A DNA stretch of 64,000 nt. Source: Halichoerus grypus. Taxonomy: Eukaryota; Chordata; Mammalia; Carnivora; Phocidae. Location of the stretch: positions 97,169,283 to 97,233,282 of the forward strand of contig NC_135723.1 of NCBI RefSeq assembly GCF_964656455.1, read 5' to 3'. Of the stretch, positions 1 through 12,379 are shown piece by piece. Every line of letters begins with the position of its first letter. Position 1 is the stretch's first letter. Under the pieces are notes generated by a model. It searched no databases. It had not been told where the DNA came from and saw only the letters and a program-made list of their open reading frames with translations. The position numbers and the translations under genes were made by a program.

Positions 1-79
1 TTTTAACAACTTAGGCTTTATAAAGTCTTTAAAAAACATAACCTCCCATTTAGTTCTTGCAATAGTTCTAGAGATAGGC

Positions 80-240
80 ATTATAGTTGCCTTCATTTAA
101 AACATGTGGATGCTAAAGAGCAAACAATTTAAGTAATCTATTTAAAGCTGTGCAAGCAGTAGGTAGTAAAACTGGAAATCAGCTTCCAGACCTATTTACT
201 ATTTAGCTAAGTTCTACTTTAGCAGGTTTTAAACATTGAC
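80..240 (-). repeat. Possible MIR relic
   Basis: The order of segments (a run like 'cttcatttaaaacatgtggatgc', then 'caatttaagtaat', then a motif like 'gcagtaggtagtaaaactgg') loosely follows the reverse complement of the MIR core. In that core a 'gatgaggaaactgagg' block precedes 'taagtaacttgcc' and 'agtggcagagctggg'. Divergence is high, so this is a weak call from pattern only. Confidence 0.3.
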
Positions 241-1518
241 AACACTATTTTTCAAGGACATATCACAAACTAAAATCATTGACCTAGTTAGAAAAAGAAC
301 CTGTAAAATAGATTTGTGTTATGAATGTCAATCATAGCTGTTAAATCTAACATATATCATTAAAGAAAGAGTATGGGGAACCATTCTAGAGAAGTTTTTA
401 TTGGGAGAGTCCATTTAGTAGTTAAGTGGAAATTGCAACAATTAACCATTAGCTTTGAATAAGTTCCTAAAGGAAAACAACACACTACATTGTGTTTAAT
501 AAAACCTGTATGTATATGAAATTATTTTCAGTTTCTGAAATGTATCATTTCAGATATCATGAGAATTAGTTCCTTCATGATTCCCATATAACATTAAAGC
601 TGTCTTTATGTGCTGTCAGGACAGAGTATTTCTGGGATACTATTAATCAGACTGAAGAAAGTAAAAATAGGTTTATGAAATAGTCTAGACCCAAAAGGGA
701 GGGCAGACATTAACTTCTTGCCTGATATATTGGATACATTAATATACAATGCATCTTCAGTACTTGACCTTAAGTGTCAGGAATAAAATGCACCATTTCT
801 CTTTTTATAAGCAGTACTTTCTTTCCTTGTCAACATTTTGTGCTGCAAGGTGAAAACAGTGAAATACATTAAAGCATTAAATATACATCTTGTTAAAAAT
901 ATAATTAATCAGTTTATACACTTGTGTTCCTTTAATGCTAGACTTCACCCATCAAACTTCCAGATTTAAACTAATCACTAGCAGGATGCTGTGGCAGCAT
1001 AAACTTTATTTGAATCTAACTTTTAATTTCTTCCAGTATCACTGAGTTAATAGCATCTTTGGTCTGTAATCAAAATGCATATTTAGATTTTTCCTTAATG
1101 CTATATTTGCTTGATTTTTATTCATATAGGCTATGTAGCTTCTCAGCTAATGCCAAGTATTCACTGGTAATGATCTCAAGGTAGATAACCCAAGAACAAT
1201 TTTGACCTCTAATATTCACCTAAAACCTAACCGAATGATTGCTCTTTGACCAAGTGGCATAGGCAATATTAGTCTCAAAATATCAGACCTTTTTGTCCCT
1301 TTCCAGTGGAGGGCTTTGAGAGAGTCTCATTCTTAATTCTGATTTAGTGTAACCCCATATATTTACATGTGTGATTGGATTTTTAAAGTTTTTAGACCAA
1401 CTTACAACTAGTATCCTAGTAGAATGTATTATGTAATATAGTAGGAAAAAGATGGGGTTTGAAATAAGAAAGCCATTAATTTAAATCCTATCTAAAATCT
1501 TATTTAATCTCTTAGAGT
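241..1518. other. Unique AT-rich DNA, no gene seen
   Basis: No open frame of useful length, no CpG-rich segment and no strong repeat match. A stretch around 1440-1520, continuing after the SINE at about 1743-1780, may be a badly decayed MIR split by that SINE, but this is only suggestive. Confidence 0.5.
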
Positions 1519-1529
1519 CTTGTTTTCTT

Positions 1530-1731
1530 TTTTTTTTTTTTTTTAAGATTTTATTTATTTATTTGACAGAGAGAGACACAGCGAGAGAGGGAGCACAAGC
1601 AGGGGGAGTGGGAGAGGGAGAAGCAGGCTTCCCGCTGAGCAGGGAGCCTGATGCGGGGCTCGATCCCAGGACCCTGGGATCATGACCTGAGCCGAAGGCA
1701 GACGCTTAACAACTGAGCCACCCAGGCGCCC
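1530..1731 (-). mobile_element. CAN-SINE (tRNA-Lys-derived), minus strand
   Basis: The T-run at the left is the A-tail seen from the other strand. It is followed by the AAGATTTTATTTATTTATTTGAC end, the purine-rich body, the tRNA-like head and a terminal GGCGCCC. An 11-bp target-site duplication, CTTGTTTTCTT, lies at 1519-1529 and 1732-1742. The body is close to the young consensus, so this is a recent L1-mobilised copy. It is non-coding and depends on L1 enzymes. Confidence 0.96.
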
Positions 1732-1742
1732 CTTGTTTTCTT

Positions 1743-2689
1743 ATATCTAATTGGGAATTTAAATCCTTCCCATTCAAGGTATCCTGAGTTTAAAAAACAT
1801 TATCCAAATAAAATTCTTGGTTCATAGAAGGTTTCCATCAGTTTCAGTTGCTTCCTTCTATCTCCTTCCTTTCATTTATTAATCACACCAATGTACCAGA
1901 CAACAGAAACTTTTTTGGTTTATAATTTTTTTAACACATGACAGAAGAACATGTTTTTCATTCATTTCTGTAACAAGCACTTTTTGAGTCATGGTTTCAG
2001 CAAAGAAAATAAATGAAACAAAACATAAATAGTTAGATATACAGATGTAGATAGATAAATGAGCCTGCTCTTGGTTGTTTGCTATGCTCGAAGAAATAGA
2101 GATATTTTCACAATAGTGATTAGAATGAAGATCTGGGGTATATAGTTCAAATTACTTAAAAATCTCTGATGGAACTCAAAGCCTGAGAACAAGAAACTTG
2201 AAGTTGAGAAAATACTTTTAAAAGTTTAGGCAAAAATAAAGCTTAACGTTCCAGTGCATTCTCTGCCAGGTTATTTTCTGTCATAGAGATATTATTAAGA
2301 AATGAGTTTAAATAAAAATACAGATCCAAATGTGTATCACATTTACTGGGATGATATTCATGATAATTTGTTCTATGGATAAATAAGTGGTGATTTTATT
2401 AAATTTGGAGAATTCCTTCAGGATAAATATAATGAGGATTTAATAGTGGAAAAGTCAACCAGAAGAACTGTTTGTTCTTCTAAATGAGAAGTAACAGAAT
2501 GGAGAAGAGATCTATTCACAGAAGATGTATTTTAGTGACAAGGAATATTTTTATTGTCAACTGACTTGTCAGTTCTCAAACAAGGGTAATTAAAACCATC
2601 AAAACTTCAGAATCCAGAAATAGGAGTAATTATTTTCAAATTGGAAATTACCTCAATTTATAATACTGCATTTTATATGTGTTTTTATT
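1743..2689. other. Unique DNA, no gene seen
   Basis: AT-rich sequence with only short open frames. Around 1955-2075 there is a faint resemblance to the 'cattcatt...aacaagcactttttgag' type of old mammalian repeat, too decayed to call. Confidence 0.4.
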
Positions 2690-2860
2690 TGCTTGATGTT
2701 TGCATCCCCCATATAAGGGTAGACCATGCTTGCAAGAACCACATGCATTTTGTGTAACATGATAAAGTAAATATCACATCTATCACAGTGCTAGGCGCAT
2801 AGTGGTTGCCAAGTAAATATCAGATGAATCAACAATCAAGTGAATGGTTGCATGAATGAT
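2690..2860 (+). repeat. L2/MIR-type 3' end relic
   Basis: Contains 'cacagtgctaggcgcatagtgg', then 'aagtaaatatcagatgaatc' and 'gaatggttgcatgaatga'. This is the usual order of an old mammalian LINE2-type 3' end (cacagtgcctggcacatagtagg, then aataaatatttgttgaatgaatga). Divergence is high, as expected for a repeat of that age. Confidence 0.45.
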
Positions 2861-2873
2861 AGAAAAAACTGTT

Positions 2874-3074
2874 GTTTTTTTTTTAAAGATTTTATTTATT
2901 TATTTGACAGAGAGAGACACAGTGAGAGAGGGAACACAAGCAGGGAGAGTGGGAGAGGGAGAAGCAGGCTTCCCACGGAGCAGGGAGCCCGATGCGGGGC
3001 TCGATCCAGGACCCTGGGATCATGACCTGAGCCCAAGAAGCAGACGCTTAACGACTGAGCCACCCAGGGGCCCC
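2874..3074 (-). mobile_element. CAN-SINE, minus strand
   Basis: Starts with a T-run and AAAGATTTTATTTATTTATTTGACAG and ends with CACCCAGGGGCCCC, the reverse of the tRNA-like head. The sequences flanking it, GAAAAAACTGTT on the left (2862-2873) and GAAAAAAATCTGTTT on the right (3075-3089), look like an imperfect target-site duplication. The 61- and 78-codon frames crossing it are SINE sequence, not genes. Confidence 0.95.
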
Positions 3075-3089
3075 GAAAAAAATCTGTTT

Positions 3090-4483
3090 TAATGGAGGAA
3101 AAGCTACCAAAATTCAGAAAGCAAATAAGTAGGACTTTTTTTCTTCAGTTTTTAAAATCGACTTACTATTTCTCACTTTAGCAGACTAATTTGGGGACAG
3201 AGGGTGGTGGCATGATAGACTGGGTGTACTAAAAATAAAACAAAAACAAAACAACTGCACTAGCTGATGACAAAGTAACTTTGTCAAATTATTAGTAAAA
3301 ACTGTTTGCATAAAAAGTTACTTCCTGATTACACATTTTTCAATATTTGAATTATACACTTAATACTCAATATATAAATTTTCATTCAGTGAGAAAAAAT
3401 TATAAAGCATAATAACATGTCTATACTTCACTCTCTTCTCTCAAGAGAAATAAAGAGTATTTATGGTTGAAGTTAGACTGATTAGTTAGTGTTGCTTGTT
3501 CCTATGACTAATTAATGAGGAAATGGTGTGTCCTTACCCTTTGATTTATTGCTGATTAATAAATCAATAAAGTATTACTGGAAGGAAGAAAAAAGAACAG
3601 AAACACACTCATATAATGAGATGATGGTTGCCCTTTTTCACTTTCTGGATACTCACGGTCTCAAAAAAAATCCACATCATAAATGAAATTAGCTGGGACC
3701 ATTGCCAAGTTTCTGAAGGAGGACTACAATTGATGGCTCATGAAGATTAAATTATTCATTCACCCCTGGAACATGAAATTCTAGGACAGAGTTGGGACAC
3801 AGCCATTATGGTTGAAACTTGTCATTGTCCTTGCTACCGTGTGTTCCATTTTTTAATAAACAGGAATTTTAAGCTTCTAGTTTGTTATTTCATGTCAGTG
3901 CCTTAGAGAGTGCCTCAGTCTAGGGTATATGATCGTGATGCATCTGGGGGCTGCATAATGAACCACTTGAGCTCTTGTGGTGCCTCTTTCTAGGGGGATG
4001 TTATCACCATTTAAATACCTGGAAATGAGCCATATGAGGAGAGTGCAGAGCGAGCTTTAGAACACAAAGAGAAGTGGCTTCAGCCTTGCCTTAGTCCTTG
4101 ACAATTCACAGTCAAACTGGTTTAAGGCACATAAACTGCCTCCCTGTAACTCTGCACGCACGCTGCCCCTATGTCTCTAGGGTCCCCCTCATCTCTTGCT
4201 GGGACTCATGAAATAGTTCCCTCGCCTTAATTAGATCTCATATTGACTTCAGCCCTCCTGAATTATCCTGTTCTTAATTAACATCAACTACACTTCAAAC
4301 CTAACCAGTCAGTACCTCAAAGTGTAGTACAAACCTGAATATTCTGTGCCTACTGGATAATTGAAAGCTCTAGGCTTTCAACTGGTCCAATTTGGCAAAT
4401 GAATTGTTGCTTTTAGCATCCTTGGAATCTTTGGTGAACCCTAAATCTTGCACTATTTATTTAATAAGTCAAATATTTCATAA
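3090..4483. other. Unique DNA, no gene seen
   Basis: No useful open frame. The 3900-4300 part is less AT-rich than its surroundings but shows no family I recognise. Confidence 0.5.
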
Positions 4484-4630
4484 AATCTTCTTTTACAGCT
4501 TTATTGAAGTATAATTGATAAAAAACCCTGCACATATTTAATGTATACAATTTGATGAGTTTGGACATATGCATACACCGGTGATACCATCACTGCATTC
4601 AAGGCAATGAACATATCCATCACCTCCAAG
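4484..4630 (-). mobile_element. Old L1 3' end fragment, minus strand
   Basis: Reads 'acagctttattgaagtataattgata', then 'cacatatttaatgtatacaatttgatgag', then 'accatcactgcattcaaggcaatgaacatatccatcacc'. This is the reverse complement of the 3' untranslated end of an old mammalian L1 (L1M class). It is truncated and non-functional. Confidence 0.62.
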
Positions 4631-4757
4631 TGTTTCCAGAGATCTGAGGTATGACATAATGCCTATAGTTAACAATAAAGTATTGTGCACTTAAAAATTT
4701 AAGAGACTAAATCTCACATTAAATGTTTTTACCACAAAAACAAAAACAAAAAACCCA
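4631..4757 (+). mobile_element. Old L1 3' end fragment, plus strand
   Basis: Reads 'gcctatagttaacaataaagtattgtgcactt', then 'aagagactaaatctcacattaaatgtttttaccac' and an A-rich tail (CAAAAACAAAAAC). This matches the 3' terminus of L1MA/L1MB-class elements in the sense orientation. It abuts the minus-strand L1 end to its left, so two L1 3' ends meet in inverted order. Confidence 0.62.
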
Positions 4758-7700
4758 AAGGGACAAAAATTCACAGAATCTTAATAGTGGCTTCAAAAAA
4801 TCATGTGCTTCCAGCCTAACCCCAGACTCCCAGTAATCAAGTGTTTCATACTATTAGTTAATAACAAATTTTAAGTCACCAGATCCTTTGATTTTCATCT
4901 ATACTATATGTGGTCTAATATTTGAAGATAACTTTTTTATCTGGGTGTATATTTAAGAAAGACACAATTTGTATATTAAGCTGTAATATATAAAAATACA
5001 TATTATTTATTTGATTTAAAAATATATATTATTTTGATTTTAAAAATTATTTCTTATTATCAAAATCTTTTAATATAGTTGAATGAATATCATGGCATCC
5101 ACAATAGCAAATTGTAGTATATAAACTCAGTATGGTTTTTGCAAGTCACACAAACAAGAAAAAAAATACATAGAGAAATCGTTGTTATAGACAAATTTAT
5201 AGTCATTCTATGACTAGTAATTTTAATACGCCTTACTCAAACTTGAAAATCTAGAAATATATGTCTTTATATACACTATAGTTTAACACAGTTCTGAACA
5301 TGTATGTTCCTATTATATAAATATAGATGGTATGTATATCCCTGAAATTTCTTTTCTCAAGAGCAGTTCAGTAACTTTTAAGTTTTTACTAATAATTAGT
5401 GCTATTAGATTTGAATAAATAATCTATAAATCATAGGGTTTTTTTGTTTCTAATTTACAGTGTTGCTTTTCTGCAACATTCTAGAGTGGCCAACTCATTC
5501 TGAAGTGGCCAACCTGTTACAGTATAGTTATTCAAGTTTCTGCAATATGTGGTCAAAGTACACTGTGGAACTGCAATAATTTCAAGGTAATATCACTTAA
5601 ATTTTTTCTGTAAAGGTTAATATAAATTTATCGGACAAAACTATTACTAAAATATGGACCAGTTACAAAAAAAGAAAAAAGAAAAAAAGGGAGAGAGAAA
5701 GAGAAACATTTTAATTTTAAAGCAAAAATGAGAACATAAAATTTACAGCATTAAAAGACCAATGTCACCTTCACAAAAAAAGCAAGAACTTACCAATTTT
5801 TGTCTGATGATGGTCATTGATTTTACATCAAGGAAATGATTGATTTAGGAATTGATATTTGAAAGGTAAACATTTTTTCAAGATTTCTACTTGAGCTACA
5901 AAATTATATCTCCCTCAAAATTGACTGAGGAAAATTATTATCATCCCAACTTAAACCTGTCTTTTTTTCAGGTGTTTAAATGAAAGTCAGCTTCATGCAG
6001 AGTAACTGACTTCTTAATATTTAAGCGACTTTCTGTAAAGTAGATGTGTGTAGCTTTTATGGTTAGATCAGTTAATCAATTTTCTTTTGCGTTGCTTGGT
6101 AGAAAGGGTCCTCGAATTGTTTACTGGTTATAATTGGTTTGTGTTAGTAAGCCCTCCATCTACACTTTGCTTTGTTTTCCTTTCTTTGCTTCCAGGCCAA
6201 CATTCAGTTCAACTTTATTATCTTTCATCTACTCTGTGCCACTATTGAACCAAAATCTGGAGGGCGTGGTTTCACATAAAGATAGTTGATTAGTTCCAGA
6301 TCATTTAGCCTTCCTTCATTTGAACAAAATTTCATGGAAGTGAGATGACCAGGGTTAGACAGGTGATGTATGACCATTTGAAAAAAAAATCGAAGCAAAG
6401 CAGTCCTGCCTGCCTCCCCCCAACCCATTTACGGGTGCAGCGGTGAACTTGGTCCCTTACCGAATGTTCTCTGATAAACATTGGACTTCTGTCAGTCTTC
6501 CAGTGGTTAGTGGGGATAATAGCCATGTTTTCTGAAAAGGCTATTGTAAGCATTATTTGAGATGTTATATAGGTATAGACGAGTGGGGGTAAAGGATGTT
6601 AAGGGTATACTCCGATTTTCCTTAAATGATTCAATTTCACTTCCAAGCTCCGCCCTCTCTCCTGGAGATATCAGGTGGGAAAGCCTAAACCTAACCCATC
6701 AAGTAATTAATATACATGAGATTAAATCGCTTAGTGTTGGATACTTTCAGATTTCCCCCTTCTCCCTCTCCTTTCTATGCAAATATGACCTAGTCCCTCT
6801 TGAGCATCTGGTCTGACCCGTGGATGGGCTGGCTGCTCTCTGTTGAGGCACTGTTGGCCTAGTCCCTGATGTTTCTGCCGGCATTAGCTAAAGAAATCTG
6901 TGACTTTGGCACTCGGGCTGATTTCCTAGTCCTAGACAATGCTTCTAGGAGTGTTGTCTCTCCCCTTGCTACCTGGACTCCGTCCTAATACTCAGTTGTA
7001 TTGCATGGTACTGTGGGTCTCCTCATGACCACATTCAGGTTCAGACTGAAAGGCTTTCTGCTAAGGTCAGTTTCCCACTTCCTTGGCAGCCTTTTCTGTA
7101 GTCTCCCCACTCAGACCAAAATCCAGCTTTTGAGGAAGCCCTTTTTCTCTCCTGCTGCATTCCTAAGGGCATAGAGGGATCCCCGGCCCCTTCATTCTGT
7201 AGAAGTGTTGGGGCTGCTCTCTGTTACCTGCTCAGGCAGTCTCTCTTGCTAAGCACATTGACTTGGACTGTCTTCACTGTCTTAACAGCTGGTTCTAGCC
7301 AGCCGGCCTGAGAGTAGAGCCTGTGAGGTTACTCTCTCCCAGGTACCTAAACAGGAAATGAGGGAATACGCCCTCTTCTTTAAGGGTTCTTTCAATTCTA
7401 ATTCCCCACGTTTCTCTCTAGCACAGAGACGAAATACCAAGATACAGCTTTCTCACCACTGGATCTTGTCTCTGCTTCCCTTCTCCTGAGACCCATCTGG
7501 AGGAGAAGGGCTGGAATTTCTGTTTCTTTTCTACCCCAAGCTATGATCTGATGAGACAGGCTTAGTGTTTGATATGTTAAATTGAATTAAAGGAGTTGAG
7601 AAAGTCATTTTCTGCGGGTGAGGCCTGGCTTTCCGGACCCTGCTTTTGCTGCTGGGCATGAGCTTTAATGCTCAAAGCCCATTGGTGGCCTCTTTGTTCT

Positions 7701-7814
7701 AGGTCCTTTCCTCCCTGGGGCCATATGCTTCCTGACTATCCCTTGAAGGTGAAAACCTTGGAGGGGAAAATATTTTAGGCAAAAGTAAAAATATGTCATT
7801 CTACTATCTCCCCC
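4758..7814. other. Unclassified stretch, no gene seen
   Basis: 4760-6200 is very AT-rich, with an A/G-rich patch near 5668-5705. 6400-7760 is clearly less AT-rich and contains repeated motifs such as 'gacctagtccct' and 'ggcctagtccctg'. It could be an old LTR-element body, but I cannot assign a family. The open frames of 67-84 codons here overlap each other on both strands and have no recognisable composition. Confidence 0.4.
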
Positions 7815-8030
7815 GAATGTGTTAAATGCTTATGTTAAGTGCTAGGTCATAAGTGCTTTCATGTAATACATCACTCAAGACTTACACAGTCTTATGAGGA
7901 AGATCATCATATTGCATATATGGAAAGACAGGTTTGAGGAGGTTAAGTAACATGTCATAAATGACACTTTTAGTACCTGGCAGAGCAGCTTTTGAGTAAA
8001 GAGACTGTAACTCCATAGTGTATATGTTTC
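7815..8030 (-). repeat. MIR relic, minus strand
   Basis: Follows the reverse complement of MIR: 'gttaagtgctaggtcataagtgctttcatgtaatacatcactcaa', then 'cttatgaggaagatcatcat', 'ggaaagacagg', 'gaggttaagtaacatgtcataa' and 'gtacctggcagagcagc'. Order and spacing agree along most of the core, so this is a fairly confident ancient SINE. Confidence 0.6.
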
Positions 8031-10000
8031 CCAATCTAACAATGCCTTTTTGGCAGGACATATTTAAAATATCTCTTGAAAAGTTGAAATGTCTGGGCAT
8101 TTCAAAACTCTAACAGATTTGATCTAGGGGAGAGGAGGAGGAGGTGAGAATAGTATATTTGAGAACAGAACCTTCAGGCATCTTAGGGAGCACACAGCAG
8201 CCAGGCCACGTACAGTAAATTTACTTCTTTTTGTAGAGCTCAACCTGTTGTGCAAGATGCTCCATTCTTCATCCTGACAGTTCAGGAATTGCATTCAAGT
8301 CTGTTTTTCCACTGGATTATTTCCATACATATATTCATGTTTAAAATAATGCTTTAGTTAATGACTTTGTTCATTAAGAGCAACCTGCGATGTAGACAGA
8401 AGTTTTATATTAAAAAAGTTGAATTAATGCATGAATTTTATAAATAGGTTTTGAATAAATTTCCCCATATGGAGAAAATTCTCTCTGTTTTAGGTGTAGA
8501 CAAAAAGTCCTAGAGTATATACCTTTGCATTTGACTCTCATAAAAGATACCCAATTTATTCTGTCTGTAATGAAAAAGCAAAATCATCCATTAGCATTCT
8601 TGTTTAGGATATAAATATTAGTCTAGTAAACTCAAAGTTTTGTGAGACCTAAAGAATATTTTAACATCATCTATAAATGTGCAACCTTGAAATCACAGAA
8701 CTGGGCAAGACCATAACAGGTAATCTGCCTGGGTACTTCACGAGTTTTCTAATTTTGAACATTAAATGTCCAAAGTCATCAGTCTGGTTAAAAAGACCAC
8801 CAAAAAGATTTTAGAACGGACCAGAGTACTTTGTCATACTGTTATCAAGGGTTTTCTTTGTGTTGTGTGTGTGCACCCATGTGCGTGTGTTTCTGTAAAT
8901 AATTAAGTCATCTTATAGCGATGAAAGAAAACATCTAATTTTCCCATGCATGGAACAATTGAATTTTAGTTTAACCTTGAATGATGGGATGGTAGTTAAA
9001 ATGGCCATGAAGTGAGAGCATCGTACAGTTAGGAAGTACAGACCACCCAACATGTCTCGGACATGGGACCCCACAGGAACAAACAAAATGCTTTTCACGG
9101 AGAATTCTTGGTTTCTCTCTAGTACATTGTCTTCTTCCAGGTGATTAGAAATGACTATTTGGTGATGTCTGCTAGTATCTCCCTCTTACTGAACTGAATC
9201 TGACACACCTCTGATGGCCAGGACTGTCTTGTGTTCAACTGTATTCCTCATTGATTCAATGTAAAAAGATTTAAGTATTCTCAACAGTGTAGCCCTTGTA
9301 CCCCTGGACAGCTACTTTAGAAATGCCCTTGGAATACACTGAATTTTATCAAAGATGGGAAAGGAGTGATTAATTTTTAACATACCTGCTTCTGTAAATC
9401 TAAATTGCCATTCTCAGACTAATTTCATTCCAGCAGAATTGTTTATATGCATATCAAGGTATCATTTTTTAAAGTGAAATTTCAATACATGTCCAAATAT
9501 TTTGCCAAACCTCAAAATTAAAAAGAAATTTTCTTCATAATTTTAAATAATGCTTTCTTGCTAGCTCTAAATCTCAGGACACTTTTCTGAGCATAAGTCT
9601 TGGCTATTGATCAACATTTTCATCCTCTTTCATGGAGTTAAATATCATGGAAACATTAGTGTTGAAAACTAAATAGAGGGAATTGTAAAACATACTTTAC
9701 TTAACCCAGAGACACTAGTATTTTCCTTTATCTGCATAATGACACTTGAAATCAATCAACTGTCAGATTACTTTTAGCTACTTTCTCAGAATATGTGACA
9801 TTGTTGCATAATGAGCAATCCATGAATTAATTTATCCAAACATGAATGTTGGAAATTAAATGATGTGACTAGTATGACTCTCCTGGTTTGTAGAACACTT
9901 TCCATTGGAAAGTACTGAGTTGCACTACTTTAATCCAATGACTTTAGATTCAAATATCCTAGTTCCCAAAGCATGCTCTCTAATTTACAGATGAATATTA
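8031..10000. other. Unique DNA, no gene seen
   Basis: Only short open frames on both strands and no strong repeat. A short GT-rich patch lies near 8861-8892. Confidence 0.5.
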
Positions 10001-10014
10001 GAACTAAGAATGAG

Positions 10015-10209
10015 GGGCGCCTGGGTGGCTCAGTCGGTTAAGCGTCTGCCTTCGGCTCAGGTCGTGATCCCGGGGTCCTGGGATCGAGTCCCACATCGGG
10101 CTCCTTGCTCAGCGGGGAGCCTGCTTCTCTCTCTGCCTGCCACGCCCCCTGCTTGTGCTTTCTCTCTCTGACACATAAATAAATAAAATCTTAAAAAAAA
10201 AAAAAAAAA
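10015..10209 (+). mobile_element. CAN-SINE, plus strand, intact ends
   Basis: Head GGCGCCTGGGTGGCTCAGTC, body ending TAAATAAATAAAATC, and a 17-A tail. A perfect 14-bp target-site duplication, GAACTAAGAATGAG, lies at 10001-10014 and 10210-10223. Perfect duplications and a clean tail point to a recent insertion. Confidence 0.97.
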
Positions 10210-10449
10210 GAACTAAGAATGAGCACTTTATTATCTTTGTGTCTTCATCTCTAAAAAGAACCTGATTCCACCCATCAGCCAGCACTTGAATCAACTAAGT
10301 TGGCTAACATGGTATCCTCATTCCTGTCCCACAGGGTTTGGAGGATTTGCTTGGTGGGGGCCACAGTGCAAATCGTTCTACCCAATAGTCTATACTCTGT
10401 CAGTTTCCACACAGATGTCATTTTCTTTTAAAATTTATATTGGCTTTTT

Positions 10450-10700
10450 AGGTCTCAGTTTCTTCATCTGGAAAGTTGGTATAATAATAGAGGTAAGAAA
10501 AAGATTTATTACGAAGTCAACAAAAATTAAGCTTCAAGGCCTCATTTGCAAGGGCCCATGCAAATTCACCCTCACAATGTGTAAAACCCAGATCTGTTTC
10601 TGTACATGCTCCATAAAGATGCCATGAGGATTAAATGAGATCATGCCATGTGCCCAGTGCAGTGTGAAGAACGTGCTAAACTATCTTCATTATAACATTT
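10450..10700 (+). repeat. MIR relic, interrupted
   Basis: 'ggtctcagtttcttcatctggaaagttggtataataatag' matches the MIR core, and 'atgaggattaaatgagatcatgccatgtgcccagtgcagtgtga' near 10620-10665 matches its 3' half. The sequence between about 10497 and 10617 does not belong and looks like an insertion. Confidence 0.5.
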
Positions 10701-12060
10701 ATTAAGTGTGAGGTTCTGTGTAGTTTGTGAGGCAGAATACTCATTTGATATGGTGACTATCTCTGTACTTACCACCCAGCATTGTTTGCATTTACATACC
10801 TGGCTTTGTTATATCCAGAAGGGAAAATCTGTGTTGATCTTGTTTACCTTTCAACCCTGGCCACCAGCATGGTTCTTGGCACTGGACATACTAAAAATAC
10901 CATGCACTAAAGACACAATAAATATTCACTTATCTATCAGTGCATGTTGAACATGATTTAGCACTTCAGAATAATATTCAAATTGTGAAATAGATTAAGA
11001 ATCAGAATTGTTACTTTAAAGATATCATTGTCCCTTAGTTTGTGCAATTACTCATCCAATATCTTGCCCTATTTCAATGTATAATAATTTATCAAACAAA
11101 TTGTCTTAATTCCCATGGATTCTATAAAGTTCATATATACACCTTCAAGAAACAGGCTATAATGCTTTGTTCTAATAACCCCAGGACAATGGCATTAATG
11201 TAAATAATATAATTAAATATTCATATAAATGATTTTTGTCTTATAATTGATTTATCTGTATTAGTGAAACACACGTTAATGATAATATTGGACAAACCCT
11301 GGGTGTTAACATCTGTTTCGTTCATGCACTCCTCATCTGCCACTCAATCTATCCAGACACAGGAACATTCAGTTTAAGGTTATAGAAAATCTGCTCAGTT
11401 TGATAATGTCAACCCATCACATTTCAGTTAAGCAAACATCAAATCAAATGATGCATGTCACAGATGCATAAATATTATGTACATGGAAAGCAGATTTCTA
11501 GACATAAATGTGTAGAATCTTCTGGTTTGTAAACTTGAACTACATTCTTAAATTTTGGCTGTAAGAAGAAATGGATGTAAAAATAACCCATAGTTCTCAA
11601 ATAATTTAAGCGCTAATTTACTTGGAAAAAAATTTTTACAAAATATTTTTTTCTTTTTGCATTCAAAACTGTCCTCTCCTAGAATTATTATCCTAATTAA
11701 AACAATCATTCTGCTGAAAGTAAACATTTCCTGATAGAACATATTGGGCTGTATACACATCATACTCTCTTGTGATTTCTTCAAAAATAAAATTAACCCA
11801 TCCATGTTCTCAGGGTTAGTTCAAGGTATTTCTAAACCACCATAAGCTGAAAATCATTACACAATTGAACTTCATTACAAGATAAGTGATTCTGACAAAA
11901 TTGCCACTTTATGGAATTGATCAGGACGAATGTCATTCCACAAAAGGATTTTCCTTGTGAGAATGAAAAATATTCCGTACATCTGCAAGAAACTTTGTAA
12001 AATTTGTTAAAGTTCCAGTATGGAATGAATTATCTTATTTAATACTTTTCTAAACTTGTT
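10701..12060. other. Unique DNA, no gene seen
   Basis: 10780-10930 faintly resembles an L2-type 3' end ('gttcttggcactggacatac'). The rest is AT-rich with short open frames only. Confidence 0.4.
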
Positions 12061-12148
12061 AAATATCCAGGAAAAAAATGTTTTCTGCATAGAATGTACT
12101 TGATAAATATCTAGGAAAAAAACGCTTTCCGTGTAGAAGGCACTTGAT
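12061..12148. repeat. Diverged 44-bp tandem duplication
   Basis: Two 44-bp units start at 12061 (AAATATCCAGGAAAAAAA...) and 12105 (AAATATCTAGGAAAAAAA...), and both end CACTTGAT or TACTTGAT. They differ at several positions, so the duplication is not recent. Confidence 0.75.
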
Positions 12149-12278
12149 AAATTCGGTTTGTTGAACTGAATTGAATTCAGACAAGGAGAGCCCGGAGGCA
12201 TTTTTGAGAGGGTTGTTCTCAAATTCTCTCCCTTTTCTCTCCCTTCAGCCAATATCATACTTGCTTTTATAAAGGATA

Positions 12279-12376
12279 TTTCCTTTTGCTCAAAGCCAAC
12301 AAACCAAGCGACTGACTGCCTCCCACTCTGGAGTAAACACATGAAATCATAAGCTACCAGGGACTGTTTTTTCCAT
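12279..12376. repeat. 98-bp direct repeat, copy 1
   Basis: Matches 13285-13382 with two visible mismatches (GCTCAAAG against GGTCAAAG; CAGGGACT against CAGTGACT). The offset is 1,006 bp. Similarity stops abruptly at both ends. Confidence 0.85.
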
Positions 12377-12379
12377 TTG

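Noticed and set aside
10015..10090. tRNA-like head of SINEs considered as a tRNA gene
   Set aside because: These are SINE heads derived from tRNA-Lys, diverged and followed by the SINE body; they are not functional tRNAs.
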